Positions 22,800 to 34,772 are shown, numbered from the stretch's first letter. The stretch is 64,000 nt of DNA from Ahaetulla prasina (GCF_028640845.1 NC_080540.1:226656794-226720793); one strand, 5' to 3'. The notes: generated by a model not told the origin, from the sequence alone. Made by a program: numbers and translations.

Positions 22800-23848
22800 A
22801 TTCCAGGTAATGCCCTCCTCATCCCAACTGACTAGTGAAGAATATCAGTACTGTATCATCAACAAATAGCAAAAGAAGCCCATCTGCTAATTTCAGAGGG
22901 TGAATGTTCATAAAAATAAAGCTTTTAATCATAGGTTAAAATATATAAGTTAAGCAAACATAAAGCTAAAATTATTATCAAAAATTTAAGTATACTACAA
23001 AAAATAATTACATAGTTGAAAACACTGATTCGTAAACTTGGAAAAACTCCGTTATTTCAGTTATTCACCCATTCAAATTTCAAAATCACTTCATCTTGTC
23101 TACTTGCACAAGAAAAAAACCCACATACAATTACTGCATTTTGTCATAATTGAAGGCAAATATGAAGGACCCAGATTGGATACTGCATTTTGTCTTTAAG
23201 CTGATGCAATGGGACAATCTGAATGCCAATGCCTACTGGGGAAGATCTATTAACATGAAAACAAGGCCCAAAGCTTATAGAAATAAAAAGACTTAAGTTT
23301 GCATTGTATTTGATTTTCTTTCATCTGAAAAGGACTTGTGAAAAAGATATAAAGCTTTTAGTTCAATATCCTCTATCTCCTGGAACAATTTAGTGCATAT
23401 TTACTTACCCAACTACAAGAAAACATCTATTTACAGCTGAACATGACAGATTGACATGTCTTTGAAGAGTGGGGTTAAAAATGGGGCAGAGGAATATGAC
23501 TGGGCGGTAAGACCAGGTCAGAAAAATTTCTCTGAATAAAGAGAGCCTGAAGAAAACAACTATGTGCCCAGGGCATGAGTAAAAGGAAATGAAAAGAAAT
23601 GACTACAAGGAATCAAAAATAATCTACAGGGGAGAAAAAAACTTGCTAAAAGTTTAGTGTATGAACATTTAAAATGGATAAGAGATTTAATTGAATTTGG
23701 ATGCTCCTTGTTTTAAAGCATTTTCAAATTGGTTAAACAAATCAAATAAATAAATAGCACATGCCTCTGTGGGGAAGAGGATTGTTTGAATTTTCAAAGA
23801 GAAATGATTAATGGATTTTTCAAAGTAAAACACAAGGGATTGTCATTA
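22800..23848. other. AT-rich sequence, nothing recognised
   Basis: No feature was supported between the TG repeat and the LTR. Confidence 0.55.
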
Positions 23849-23854
23849 AAGTCC

Positions 23855-24501
23855 TGTTGGAAGAAATGTCCATCTGGGTTCAGTTCCAAGTAGGGAAAAA
23901 GACACTGGAAACATGGAGACTGCTTGGAAAGATGGTTTAATGGTGGACAGGAATCACATGGCTTGAGTTCCTGAGCAGAAAAGGTGATCACATGTTTCAA
24001 AGTGTTGGGTGAAGAACCAGAGAGGAAAGGAGAAGAAGAGGGGAGAAGGGCAGAAGAGCGAAGGGCAGAAAGGGCAGAACAAGATACTGAGTGCCTGAGT
24101 TTATACTCTCTGTGGGGCCCCACCTTGGTGTTTCCTGTTCCTGTATAAGAAATGTACCCTGATTGGTTGTCAAACTCCCAGGTGGTCTAGGGGTTTTAGC
24201 TAACGTTGTAGGTTGTCTCTCAAGCTTGCTTGAGCCTTGCCATGTGGTGAGTTTCTGTTGCTAGATGGGTCCTATTGTGTTGCAGATGATGGTCCAATGA
24301 CAAAGGTGGGAGGGGATGAGTGAGCTTGACTGAGGCTTTAATGGCCCATTGACAAAGGTGCGAGGAGGCAGGAAGCTGTTTTGTCCTTAAAACAGGTTTC
24401 TCAATTTCTCATCCAGGGAAACAAAATAATACTCTGCCCTATTCAATATCCTCCAAAATATTTCATTCTTCTAGGAGAGGAGTGAGTGCTAACTTCCTAC
24501 A
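23855..24501 (-). mobile_element. solo LTR, 647 bp (ERV-like)
   Basis: On the minus strand it begins TGTAGGAAGTT (24501) and ends CTTCCAACA (23855): TG...CA with inverted TGTNGGAAG ends. A 4-bp direct repeat gtcc flanks it (23851-23854 and 24502-24505). A TATAAAC promoter box lies on the minus strand near 24100, and an ATTAAA polyadenylation signal about 160 bp downstream, near 23940, in U3-R-U5 order. A 4-bp duplication with this layout fits class I endogenous retroviruses, though some Ty3/gypsy elements also make 4-bp repeats. No gag, pol or env lies nearby; homologous recombination has removed the body. Confidence 0.8.
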
Positions 24502-24509
24502 GTCCATAG

Positions 24510-26019
24510 ATTGTAAAATACGGTATGTTGAATGGAATTAAAAGTTAAGGATATAGAAAAGGGGGGGGGAGGAAGGGGAAAACGTGTCATTTATTTCACC
24601 AAGAGTCAGACACAAATAAATGGATCATATCATCATTTTATCTTTCTATCTATCAAATTTATTTGCTCCCCATCTTATGGTTCTGAACAACTTTTGCTCT
24701 CCCAGCTGGCTATTATCAGGAAAGCAGCAAAAGGAGATTACTTACACAGCAAATACCAGGAAAAATATTTATAGTTGTAAAAGGTAACATCAGTAATGTT
24801 ACAAAAGATGTTGAGGAATTGTGGAACATTACTATAAAATCAGTAAAAACTTTAGTAATTGAATTTATTAAAAAAAACCTTGCTGAATGGATTTGCAAAT
24901 GTGGAAGAGAAAATTAATTCAAAAGTTTGAAGTATCTGCAATATAAATGATTGGAGAAATTATATCAATGGAAAAAATGGAGATCCCAGATTATAAAATG
25001 AAAATAATAATCAGAGCAATTAATGAAGTACTGGAAATGGCATCCACTGGAACCAAGAGAGGAAGAAATGTGTTTAACTCCGAGAGTAAATTTGGAAAAC
25101 CTAATTAATCAGGGGGCTATTGAACCACTAACAGAAATTATGGAAGGGGAAGATTTGGGTACAGAAGGAATCATAATATATAGACGCAACACAAAATATG
25201 TAACGATAAAAAAAATTCAAGAAATATATCTGTGCAGTCTGTCTAGAAGATTTTTATTTGGTTAATTATTTGTATCCCCTTTATTTATTTATTTTTAGAA
25301 GTAACTCAAGATGGCGAACATACCCAGCACAATTTCCTCCTCCTATTTTCACAACAACTAATCTGTGATGTGCATTCTGCTTAGAGAGAGTGACAAGCCC
25401 AAAGTGACAACAGTTCAAACTATACAAAAATACTTCAGTACTCAATTAATTCTGCACAAAGCAGCAGATTAGATACTGCCTATGAGGAAAAAATATAAAG
25501 TAGATTTGTTTGACCAGCAGTAAAATAATATATATTTTCATAAAAGATCAAAAATCCTTTATGGAACTTTCACTACAAAATTTAAAATGACCAGGATTTT
25601 GGGGCTTTTGTTAATTAAAAAGTTTGAATATGGAAGAGGAGAAATATGTATGAAATTTTAAAGGTGGAGGAGGGAAAATACGTTTCTAACTGCTGTAAAG
25701 AAGATAGGAAGTTCTTTTTCCTAATATTTTTTCTTTTTTCTTTCCTGCACTTATTTCTTTTTTCATCATTATTTTATTTTTTTCATATTTTCATATTTTT
25801 CATATGTTTTTTCATCTTACCATAGTATAAATTTCCTTGTACAAAAAGTAAAGAGGGCCTTTGAAGATCTTTGTGATCTTATCCCTCAAATCAACAGGAA
25901 ACAGGACCCACTCCAAGATAGTTATAAATCTTAAGCACATCTGATAAAGAAAAAAGCTTTGAATGGTGAAGGCTAATCTAAATTGGTATGAGAGATGTTA
26001 AGTCCAATAACCTGATTTG
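24510..26019. other. AT-rich sequence with a possible L2/MIR-like remnant
   Basis: At about 25285-25430 phrases such as 'cacaacaactaatctgtgat' and 'agagtgacaagcccaaagtg' recall conserved L2/MIR-type 3' ends, but diverged. The rest is AT-rich, with a G run near 24562. A frame at 25023-25265 ('MKYWKWHPLEPREEE...') resembles nothing I can name. Confidence 0.4.
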
Positions 26020-26940
26020 AAGGATGTCACAGGGCACGCTTTCATCTCTACAATTTAACATCTACTTGAGTGCCATTTGTTTAATGTCATGTATCATCCA
26101 TATGCTGATCATATTAGTTATACATCTTGTCCTTCAGCTGGCAAGTGAAGTCATCTCCCAGTATCTGGAGCTTGTGAAGGCTTGGGGAGAGAGGAATAAG
26201 TTCAAACTCAACCTTCACATGATTCAGTAGCTATGATGTTCAAATCTCCTGGTGCTGAGAATTTTCTATCTCTGGTCTTGAATAGAGTTGAATAGAATTG
26301 CACTTCTATGTTCAGGTCTAGGTAAAATCAGAGTGCCATCATGGACTCACAGTTTCCGCTAGAAACTTATCCCAGGATGACATTCCCCTTGTGTGTCAAT
26401 TTTGCTCTTCCTGGACTGGGAGATTTTTCTTAATAATCATTCATATCTTGCTGTGGTCTGTTAAAATATAGCTGTTTTTGAGAACCATTTGAGAACCAAC
26501 TGCTCTGCAAGACAGTGGCAGTGATGGGTAGACCATGTCATGCCATGTAACACCCATGTTCTGTGAACTGTGCTAGTTACCAGTTGACTTCTGGGTGCAA
26601 TTTATGATACTGGTTGCCACTGTTAAGGTATACATAGTATAGAACCTAGTTATTATAGGGACTATCATATTTTTTTACTATCCATTTTTGCAACAATGTG
26701 CTTCCACAATGAGGACAATGATTTGCTTCATAAATATCAGGAAACAGCATTGTTTCCATTAAAACAGCAAAAGAGCGAGAAAATGGATGATATCTGACTG
26801 CAATGTCAAAGCATCTATCAAATAATATTTTTCTTATCATGCTGGAATTGATATATGGAGGAAAAATACTAAATTGGAGGTTTAGTATTTTAGCAGTTTT
26901 CTGAATATGAAGGTGGTATATAAATCAAATGAATAAATAA
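26020..26940 (+). pseudogene. ancient L2 LINE relic
   Basis: Degraded translation 'FNIYLSAICLMS', then 'LASEVISQYLELVKAWGERNKFKLNLHMIQ', parallels the 'FNIYMKPLGEV...' and 'WMGRNRLKLNPSKTE' blocks of the L2 copy at 21342. Further on, near 26570-26625, 'ASYQLTSGCNL' parallels the 'SLHWLPV' block. An L2-type end ('ggtggtatataaatcaaatg', then AATAAATAA) closes it near 26935. Many stops and indels mark the oldest of the L2 copies here. Confidence 0.65.
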
Positions 26941-27744
26941 CATCTAGTAGAAGACATTATTCTAAACATTTACATTAAGGTGAATCATGGCTGTTAAAAA
27001 TGTTTGTATATATGTTGCATTGTTACAAAATTTATAAATTCAAGGCATGAAACAATATAATACCATCATCTGTATTTGTCACAGATATACACCCTAAGGA
27101 AATAACTAGGGCAAGAGATAACTTAATTTTCACAGATCATTTCTCTAATTATCCTTTGCACTTGTTCTGCAACCTTTTTTAATCTTCTGAAATACTGGAA
27201 GTTTCAATTCAAAAATACCACCAAGCAGTTTACTACATCCACAATACATTTGGCAACCAGGGAGAGCAATTTAGGCTAAAATCTGTTGCTCTGTGGATGC
27301 GCCATGCAGTTTTTATCCTAAGAGGATACTGGTGATCTTCAGCTCTGATACCACCTAATACAAGTGATGGTATTCAATTTAAAAAGCCTCCCTTCTTAGT
27401 TCAGACTGAGCACATTCCAAAAACATGGAATCCCTATCTGAATTTACAGAATCACCGAGCAGTTTGGACAAAACTGTAACAGACCTCATCTTTAAATACA
27501 GATCTGCCATAATCATGCTCCATAACCTCACTTATCAGCAGGCCATTCTTTTACTTCCATTTGAGTTCCAGTAACAAAAGTGAGGCTGATTTCTGAAATG
27601 AATAACTAATTGAGCAGCTTTCATTCTGGCTCCATCCACCCCACCCCACCCCAAACCCCCACCCCACCCCCAAAAAAAGCCTGTTTGCCTTACTAGCTCA
27701 GAGTCCCGGGTTGCAGAGGGAAAGGGGGAAAAGGGGAAAGGAAA
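26941..27744. other. no recognised feature
   Basis: AT-rich, becoming C-rich (CCCCA repeats) at about 27637-27675. Confidence 0.5.
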
Positions 27745-27936
27745 GTGAAGTGAAGTGAAGTGAAGTGAAGTGAAAAGTGAAGTGAAGTGAAGTGAAGTGA
27801 AGTGAAGGCAAGGCAAGGCAAGGCAAGGCAAGGCAAGGCAAGGCAAGGCAAGGCAAGGCAAGGCAAGGCAAGGCAAGGCAAGGAAAGGAAAGGAAAGGAA
27901 AGGAAAGGAAAGGAAAGGAAAGGAAAGGAAAGGAAA
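27745..27936. repeat. compound pentanucleotide array (GTGAA)n-(GGCAA)n-(GGAAA)n
   Basis: Three homogeneous blocks of 5-bp units succeed one another: GTGAA-type (27745-27806), GGCAA-type (27807-27880) and GGAAA-type (27881-27936). All purine-rich on the plus strand apart from T or C at one position. Minus-strand frames reading 'LALPC' and 'FLSFP' repeats are artefacts of the array. Confidence 0.95.
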
Positions 27937-28911
27937 TGCTGTTGATACAATGCAAATCTGAATTTGCCTTTTTTGCAGCTACATCGTATTACTGATACAC
28001 TTTCATAAGTATTATTACTAATCCTGGAATCTCTTACTGAACACATTTGATTCTTGTCTCTGTTAAATTTTATACTTTGATATTTATAAATCCATTTTTC
28101 TAAATCTATTCAAATCATTTTGAATTTTCTGTCTTTAAGGTATTCGTTATCCATTTTACATGAACTAATTATAAAAACTGCTAATCTGATAAACATTTCA
28201 TCCACTTTCTCATCTAAATAATCAATAAAATGACTCAGGATGGAGTGTTAGTTAATATTTCATTCCAGTTTGATGAAGAACCCTCAACAAGGACCATTCA
28301 AAGTAGGTTTTTAAGTCAGTTGTTTATGCCATTCAGCACACGGCTTGCTCATCAATATGTCATTTTATTTATTTTTTTGTATTTATATACTATTTTAATC
28401 ATTATAGATACAGGGTAATGGCCAAAAACAATCACAGCAATTTTAAACTCTGTTAAAGCAAATGATAACACTTAAGAGAGTTGTCCACAACTATACAAAG
28501 TCCTTTTGAAAGTAAAATGGTTTCCACAGCCTCCTGGAATAAGAGAGGATAAGAGCCAAGTACATCAAGTATTGTGTCAAATGCTTTGCTGAAAACAGAA
28601 CATATTGTATCAGTATCATTCCCCACAATTTATTAAATGAAATCCTTGTTTTTAAAAATTAGGTAACTTTAATCTGGCAAGGCCATGCTGACCTCTGATA
28701 TTTTTTTCAAATGACCACTTTTTGATTTACTCTATAATTTTCCAAGTATTGAAGTTAAACTGTCTTATTTTTAGTTTCTTAATCCTTCTCACTTTTTTTT
28801 TAAGATCTGGACATTTGTCTTCCTATTGTCACCTGGCATTTTACCTATTCTCTGAGATTTCTCAGAAATAATACACAGTAGTGCTTAAATGTTTGTGAGT
28901 TGTGACTTGAA
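27937..28911. other. AT-rich sequence, nothing recognised
   Basis: No gene, RNA or repeat terminus was recognised. Confidence 0.55.
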
Positions 28912-29440
28912 TCTCTATATATAAAAGTGAAATACCACTTACATATCATCACAAAATCTCCAGAACTGTAAAGCCTACAAACTTGAAATTTACCACATAT
29001 GTTCCTCTTGGCTTCTAGGTGCTCACTAAGAAAGGATTTTTTGAAATTACCATTAGAGCATTAGTATTTCCTATATTATTATTAACATGCTCTGATGCTA
29101 AGGAGTTCTACTCCCTCTCCCCACCTGAAAAGAAATCTGTTCCAAATGCAAAACGCAAGCAGAGGAGAGGAGTTTCAGTTTCAATTTTACTTTCATAGCA
29201 GCAAGCAGGGGATAGGATAGGGAAGGCTTCTATGAAGCAAGCCTGAGGGAGAGATTGGGCTAGGATAGAGGAGGCTTCTGTGAAGCAAGCCTGAGGGAGA
29301 GAGGGAGATAGGATAGGGGAGGCTTCTGTGGGGCAAGTCTGAGGGAGAGAAGGAGATAGGATAGGGGAGGCTTCTGTGGAGCAAGGCTGAGGGAGAGAAG
29401 GGGAGAGGAGAGGCCAATCGTAACTACTCATTGATTTTCA
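28912..29440 (+). mobile_element. possible Helitron 5' end and body
   Basis: Starts TCTCTATATATAAAAGTG after an A, in the style of Helitron 5' termini (TC start, insertion between A and T). It continues with 'cacaaaatctccagaactgt' and 'aaacttgaaatttaccac', wording I associate with a squamate rolling-circle repeat. The 3' CTRR hairpin end was not found, so the right limit is arbitrary. The minisatellite at 29211 lies inside. Confidence 0.45.
29211..29402. repeat. 48-bp minisatellite, 4 copies
   Basis: The phrase aggcttct recurs at 29224, 29272, 29320 and 29368, exactly 48 bp apart, with the whole unit (aggcttctgtg, gaagcaagcctgagg, gagaggga, gataggatag) repeated with few differences. Not a CRISPR: units are contiguous without unique spacers. 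Confidence 0.95.
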
Positions 29441-29994
29441 AACTGTGTTGATTTATCAAGCCTGATCACATAGTTTTGTAGCAGAGGATGAGTATTCAAC
29501 TAGTGTTCAATATTTCTGCATAAATATGACCTATGTGATCTGTTCTCCACAAGTCCAAAAATTAGAAAAAGAATTCAATTAAGCATATAAGTCAAAAATA
29601 TTACATTATTGATTTATTATTGAGGAAAATAATTCAATGCTTCCTTCATTTTTTGTATAACAGTTTATTTTACTATCCATTTTTGTTGGGGGTTTTGCAA
29701 TTATACTGTTAGAAGCTCTTTGTGGGAACTTCCATCCTAAATTCTTTCTCCCAATGCATTGTGCAATGAATCTTAGTTGTGAAAGTTCTGAATTTATTAA
29801 AGCCTGTTTTTCCAAAGTGCAACTGACTTAAATCTATTGTCAGTTTTTCCCCAATATTACTGTGCTACTATTTCTTATCTATGTCTTCCATGCTGTTAAG
29901 TATTAAGTCTAGGATAAGTACTCCTCTTGTGCCTTCTATCCCATGAAAGAAAATGATGACAGCAAGAGATGTCAGGAATTACCCACAAAGCATC
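29441..29994. other. no recognised feature
   Basis: AT-rich sequence between the minisatellite and the CR1-type 3' end. Confidence 0.5.
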
Positions 29995-30070
29995 ATTTTT
30001 TTTTATTTAATTTTGTCACAACAGTATACATAAACATTGTCATAGTAAAAAAAGAAAAAAACATATCATG

Positions 30071-30073
<3 letters not shown>

Positions 30074-30120
<47 letters not shown>
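30074..30120. repeat. (TA)n microsatellite
   Basis: An uninterrupted AT alternation inside the 3' UTR of the CR1-type LINE. Confidence 0.95.
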
Positions 30121-30123
<3 letters not shown>

Positions 30124-30201
30124 TAGCTATATTAATTGGATATAATAAAGAGAACAATAGGACAGGAACGGTAGGCACTTTTGTGCTCTTATGCACGCCC
30201 C

Positions 30202-31462
30202 TTATAGTCCTCTTAGGAATGGGGTGAGGTCAATAGTAGACAGTTTTTGGTTGAAGATTTTGGGATTTTTTGTAGAGACTATGGGAATCAGGTAATGAGT
30301 TCCAAGCATTAACAACTCTGTTGCAGAAGTCATATTTTCTGCAATCAAGTTTGAAGCGGTTGACATTAAGCTTGAATCTATTTTTTGCTCTTGTAATATT
30401 GCGATTGAAGCTGAAGTAGCCATTTACAGGAAGGATATTGCAATAGATGATTTTGTGTGTTAAACACAGGTCATGTCAAAGTCAACGTAGTTGTAAGTTT
30501 TCTAATCCCAGGATTTCAAGCCTGGTGGCATAAGGTATTTTGTTGTTTTCGGAGGAGTGAAGAACTCTTCTAGTAAAATATTTCTGGACGCGTTCTATTG
30601 TATTTATGTCAGAGATGTGGTATAGGTTCCAGACTGATGAGCAGTATTCAAGAATAGGTCTGGCAAATGTTTTGTATGCTCTAGTTAGTAGTGTAGAGTT
30701 TTTGGAAAAGAAGCTGCGTAAAATTAGGTTTACTACTTTTAGAGCCTTTTTTGCTATGTAGTTGCAGTGGGGTTTGGCATTTAGGTCATTTGATATGAGA
30801 ACTCCAAGATTTTTGACAGGGTGAGGGTCGTCAGTAAGGTAATGACCATCAAGTTTGTACTTGTTGATAGGATTCTTTTTTCCAATATGTAAGACTGAGC
30901 ATTTGCTGGTAGAGATTTGTTGCCAAGTTTTAGACCAATCGGAAACTAAGTCGAGGTCTTCTTGAAGGGTAGAAGTATTGTTAGTGGTATTAAATAGTTT
31001 GACATCGTCAGCAAAGAGAACACAATAACTTGAGATGAGGTCACAGAGATCATTTATGTATAGTATGAAGAGCGTTGGACCAAGAACACTACCTTGGGGA
31101 ACGCCACTTTTGACAGGAACAGGATTTGATATAGCGTTACCAATTTTGACCACTTGTTGTCTGTTTGACAGGAAGGCGTTTATCCAATTGTGAAGAGGTC
31201 CCGAAATGCCGTAGGATTTTAGTTTGAGCAGTAGTTTATCATGTACTACTGAATCAAAAGCTTTGCAGAAGTCTATGTAGATTGCATCTATTGCTTTACC
31301 TTGATCAAGGTTGGTAGTCCATATGTTTTTGCAATGAAGAAGTTGTAAGTTACAAGACAATTTTTTTCTGAAACCAAATTGTTTATTAGAGAGAAGGTTG
31401 TTTATTTCAAGGTGGAGTGTAATGGATTGGTTGATGATTGATTCCATTACTTTGCATGAGAC
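30202..31462 (-). pseudogene. CR1/L3-type reverse transcriptase, nearly intact palm
   Basis: An open frame of about 325 meaningful residues from 'CKVMESIINQSITLHLEIN' shows the RT blocks in order: 'NLLSNKQFGFRKKLSC', 'IDAIYIDFCKAFDSVVHD' (motif A Asp), 'VPVKSGVPQGSVLGPTLF' (motif B), 'CVLFADDVKLFN' (FADD catalytic box), 'KNLGVLISNDLNA', then thumb and C-terminal 'TFARPILEYCSSVWN' and 'INTIERVQKYFTRRVLH'. The frame closes near 30482. C-terminal residues ('RFKLNVNR', 'NPKIFNQKLSTI') continue to 30202 only through frame changes. The endonuclease is missing. Clade within CR1/L3/Jockey-like enzymes is unresolved. Confidence 0.85.
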
Positions 31463-31466
31463 ACAG

Positions 31467-32387
31467 CATAGAGATAAATACTTAAATACATAAATACATA
31501 ATACATAAATACTAAAATAAATAAAATACATAAATACTTGGCAGAATTTGTCTCACAACAAATGATCAAGTAATTAAAATCACCCTTCCTTTCATTTATT
31601 TATTCCATCCAACTATTTTAACCATTTTCTCCACAATTACCAACTTCATTCACTTGCATTTCTGAGTAGATGTGTACTTCTATTTCTTTAGTACAAGCTG
31701 TATAATTATTTCCTGTACTCTAACAATTAGTGTAGAGAGGATGAAAGACGTGAACTTTATGAACCAAAGTTCTTCTGATCTTTTTATTATGTACTTTCAT
31801 AGGCCTCATTACAGCAACACTTTATTTTTTTTTCCATAACACATAAATCTTTTGTTACGGTCTCTAATTCAGGATTTTTAACTTCCACAGGATTCAGCTT
31901 GATTCCTGACCATGATTTTGTCGAATACAGGTTTATAAACCTTTGGAGGGGAGGGTACCCATCTTGAACCAGCAGTCTGTTATCTGGATAATATGGACCA
32001 TACTTCTAAAAACCTAATCTCTCTATCGGTACAATTCATTTCCAATTTTTCTTTCTCTTTCTCTATTTCTCTGTCCCTTTCCTGTAGTTTCCTATGGACT
32101 AGAAGGATGAATAACTCCACTTGAGTTAATATCTTCTGTTTTTCAGAATACATGGAAATGAAACTCTAGCTTTTCTTTTCAGTGCCTTATACAGTATAGT
32201 GGCAAGAAGAGATTATCGTCAGTGTACTTAATAAGTTTTATGTTGAATAGTCATATATCCTTGATTCTGGCTGACAATACACCTCACAAGCCAATACTTC
32301 CGATACACCCAGTCAGTACATACTTAATTCATCATAATAGTGACTCTCCAATTGTAACAGCACTCCTCTTTGGGTTTTGCAGGGAGT
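31467..32387. other. no recognised feature
   Basis: Starts with an ATAAATAC-type repeat (31470-31530), then AT-rich sequence. Confidence 0.5.
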
Positions 32388-32397
32388 ATTCAGGGAT

Positions 32398-33021
32398 TCA
32401 GTGAAGAAATGGAGGTAGTGACAGATTTTATTTTTCTGGGCTCCAAGATCACCGCAGATGGGGACTGCAGCCAAGAAATTAAAAGACGCTTGCTCCTGGG
32501 GAGGAAAGCTATGGCAAATCTAGACAGCGTACTAAAAAGCAGAGACATCACCCTGCCAACAAAGTGTATATAGTCAAAGCTATGGTTTTCCCAGTTGCAA
32601 TGTATGGCTGTGAAGGTTGGACCATAAGAAAGGCTGAGCGCCAAAGAATTGAGGCCTTTGAACTCTGGTGCTGGAGAAGACTCCTGCGAGTCCCTTGGAC
32701 TGCAAGGCGAACAAACAAGTCAGTTCTAGAGGAGATCAACCCTGACTGCTCTTTAGAAGGCCAGATCCTGAAGATGAAACTGAAATATTTTGGCCATCTA
32801 ATGAGAAAGAAGGACTCACTGGAGAAGAGCCTAATGCTGGGAAAGATTGAGGGCAAAAGAAGAAGGGGACGACAGAGAACGAGGTGGCTGGATGGAGTCA
32901 CTGAAGCAGTAGGCATGAGTTTAAATGGACTCCAGAGGATGGTAGAGGACAGGAAGGTCTGGAGGAATGTTGTCCATGGGGTCGCGATGGGTCGGACACG
33001 ACTTCGCAACTAACAACAACA
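32398..33021 (+). mobile_element. Bov-B (RTE) LINE, 5'-truncated insertion
   Basis: Carries the Bov-B ORF2 C-terminus and the signature 3' end 'ggtcgcgatgggtcggacac', 'gacttcgcaac', (TAACAAC)n. A 10-bp target duplication attcagggat flanks it exactly (32388-32397 and 33022-33031). Bov-B is the RTE LINE known for spread between reptiles, ticks and ruminants, and is abundant in snakes. Confidence 0.95.
32402..33013 (+). pseudogene. Bov-B ORF2 C-terminal region, one frameshift
   Basis: Gives 'DFIFLGSKITADGDCS', 'EIKRRLLLGRKAMANLD', 'SRDITLPTK', then after a 1-nt deletion near 32560 'IVKAMVFPVAMYGCEGWT', 'AFELWCWRRLLRVPWTARR', 'LKYFGHLMRKKDSLEKSLM', 'GRQRTRWLDGVTEAVGMSL' and 'VWRNVVHGVAMGRTRLRN' to the natural stop at 33013. 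This is the thumb and C-terminal portion after the RT core. The frame is otherwise clean, so the insertion is young. EN and RT palm are absent through 5' truncation. Confidence 0.95.
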
Positions 33022-33031
33022 ATTCAGGGAT

Positions 33032-33358
33032 ATATATCCTGTCACCTGTTCTGCAATGTCTTTTTTTTCCCTCAAAAGCATAGCTATTTCTGCTTTCCAG
33101 TGGTGCAGAGTCTCCATTCTACCTTAAGTGTTTTTCACTAGGCTTGCTCCCTTGTTTGTCTCTATAAAGAGACAAACTATAAATAACCTTATAAAGAGTT
33201 GCTTCCTAGGTCAACTTCTGTCATAGCACCACCTTTGTTAGAAAAATGAAAATAATCCTCTTCCACTGATTTTCAGGCCTGTGTACTTGTGAGAACTGGT
33301 GCTATATTACTTTACAAATTGTGATGTATTAACTTTTCTTTACCACTCTAGTAATTAG
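33032..33358. other. no recognised feature
   Basis: Short unique stretch between Bov-B and a MITE. Confidence 0.5.
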
Positions 33359-33360
33359 TT

Positions 33361-33754
33361 TCAGGTAGTCCTCAACTCACAATCATTAATTTAGTGACTG
33401 TACAAAGTTACAAAGACACTGGAAAAGGTGATTTATGTCCACTTTTCATTCTTATGATTGTTGCAGCATCCCCGCAGTCAGGTAATCAAAATCCAGACAC
33501 TTGGCAACTGACTCATATTTATGACAGTTTCAGTGCCCCAGGGTCATGTAATCACTTTTTGTGACATTTTGATAAGCTAAGTCAATGGGGAAGCCAGATT
33601 CACTTTACAACTGTGTTACTAACTTAACAACTGTAGTTATTCACTTAACAACTCTGGCAAGAAAAGTCGTAAAATGGGGCAAGACTCACCAACTGTCTCA
33701 CTTACCAACAAAAATGTTGGGCTTGACTGTGGACAATTGAGGAGATCCTGTAGT
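33361..33754. mobile_element. TA-type MITE
   Basis: Left end caggtagtcctcaactcac, right end ttgaggagatcctgta on the same strand, inverted to each other. Internal phrases 'gtcaatggggaagccag', 'cttaacaactgtag' and 'actcatatttatgac' match the copies at 14699 and 48837. Confidence 0.85.
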
Positions 33755-33755
33755 T

Positions 33756-34092
33756 ATTTTTTTTAACTTGTACTCAATTGCTGTCTAACAATTCTTGGAA
33801 GCTTAGAGAGTATACACTGTATATACTGAATATATAGAGTTTATACTATAACCACAATCAATTAGGTAGGGTTAAGGGAAATAATCCTAAAACAGAACTA
33901 AAACAGAAAAATGAAGAACAAAAAAAAGTACAGTTCTTAGATAATTATTTTTTTAGTAATTAAATAAAAGCACCACCATGTCTTAAGAGGTCAGATCCTT
34001 TCCAAACTAAAAACTGTCTTGAAATTTTAATCAAATTTCATCTTTTTTGTAGGCTTTTTAATCCTAACAAAATAAACATTGCCAGAAACTTA
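33756..34092. other. no recognised feature
   Basis: AT-rich, nothing supported. Confidence 0.5.
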
Positions 34093-34577
34093 TTTTAAAT
34101 CAGGTGTGTCCAACCTGCGGCCCACAGGCCAAATGTGGCCCTGGACAGCTAGTAATGCAGCCCTACAAGATTGAAAACTTTTAACATTATTATATGATTT
34201 ATATACATTAGAAATATATATATATTATATATTTTTCTTCACACAGTGCAGCCCACACAAGCCAAAAGGTTGAGCGCCAGAGGAGACGTGGCCGCATTGC
34301 GACGGGATGGCGTGCCCTGGTGCTCTGGGGAAAATGCCAAAATTCCAGTTGTTTTGGGGGTCCTTTATGGACCATAGCTATCCTGGAGGGACAGCGAAGA
34401 AAGGAGGCACCGGCCGGTGCAAACAGGGAAATTGCAAATTCCCTGGAGCGCCGGCATTAGCCTTCAACCTAGCGGCGAGGAAAGGCAGCCATTAGGAGCT
34501 GTCAAAGTCAGGGCAGCCACACAAAAGAATTGATCAGGAGTGGTAATTTGAACGGAGTATTGTTACCGGGTGAATGA

Positions 34578-34772
34578 TTGGCCAACTCACAGGTAAGAAG
34601 AAAAAAATTTTTAAAGCTGAAAAGACTTTCTAACTTGAAACTAGCAGCTAATTGGCACACGGAAATTCAAAGTGAAGAAAAACAAAAAGCAAAGCGGAAC
34701 TCTATGACTAAAGCCCTAAAAGAAATAACTTTCCATCTGTATTTAAAATTGGATTTGGAAGAAAAATACTAA
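34578..34772 (+). other. short frame in the L1-like element, unrecognised
   Basis: A 64-residue basic frame (starts MANSQVRRKKFLKLKRLS, ends LKLDLEEKY). Not recognised as an L1 ORF1 start. May be chance. Confidence 0.2.

Larger units (their letters stand above)
29995..31466 (-). mobile_element. CR1-superfamily LINE (L3-like), 5'-truncated
   Basis: Minus-strand element with RT (31462 to about 30202), a 3' UTR containing a pure (TA)n run at 30074-30120, and an end 'tgtgacaaaattaaataaaa' (about 30000-30022). A second member lies at 35144-35955. The 5' break falls just before the RT palm. TSDs not found; the right flank is an ATAAATAC-rich repeat. Confidence 0.85.

Noticed and set aside
27535..28046. 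Leu/Pro/Cys and Phe/Ser-rich frames of 85-117 codons
   Set aside because: Translation of pentanucleotide arrays in three phases.
29211..29402. Regular repeats as a CRISPR array
   Set aside because: Units are contiguous 48-bp copies with no unique spacers, in vertebrate DNA.
32564..33013. Host gene of about 150 codons
   Set aside because: The wording is Bov-B ORF2 C-terminus, ending at the Bov-B 3' tail and TSD.
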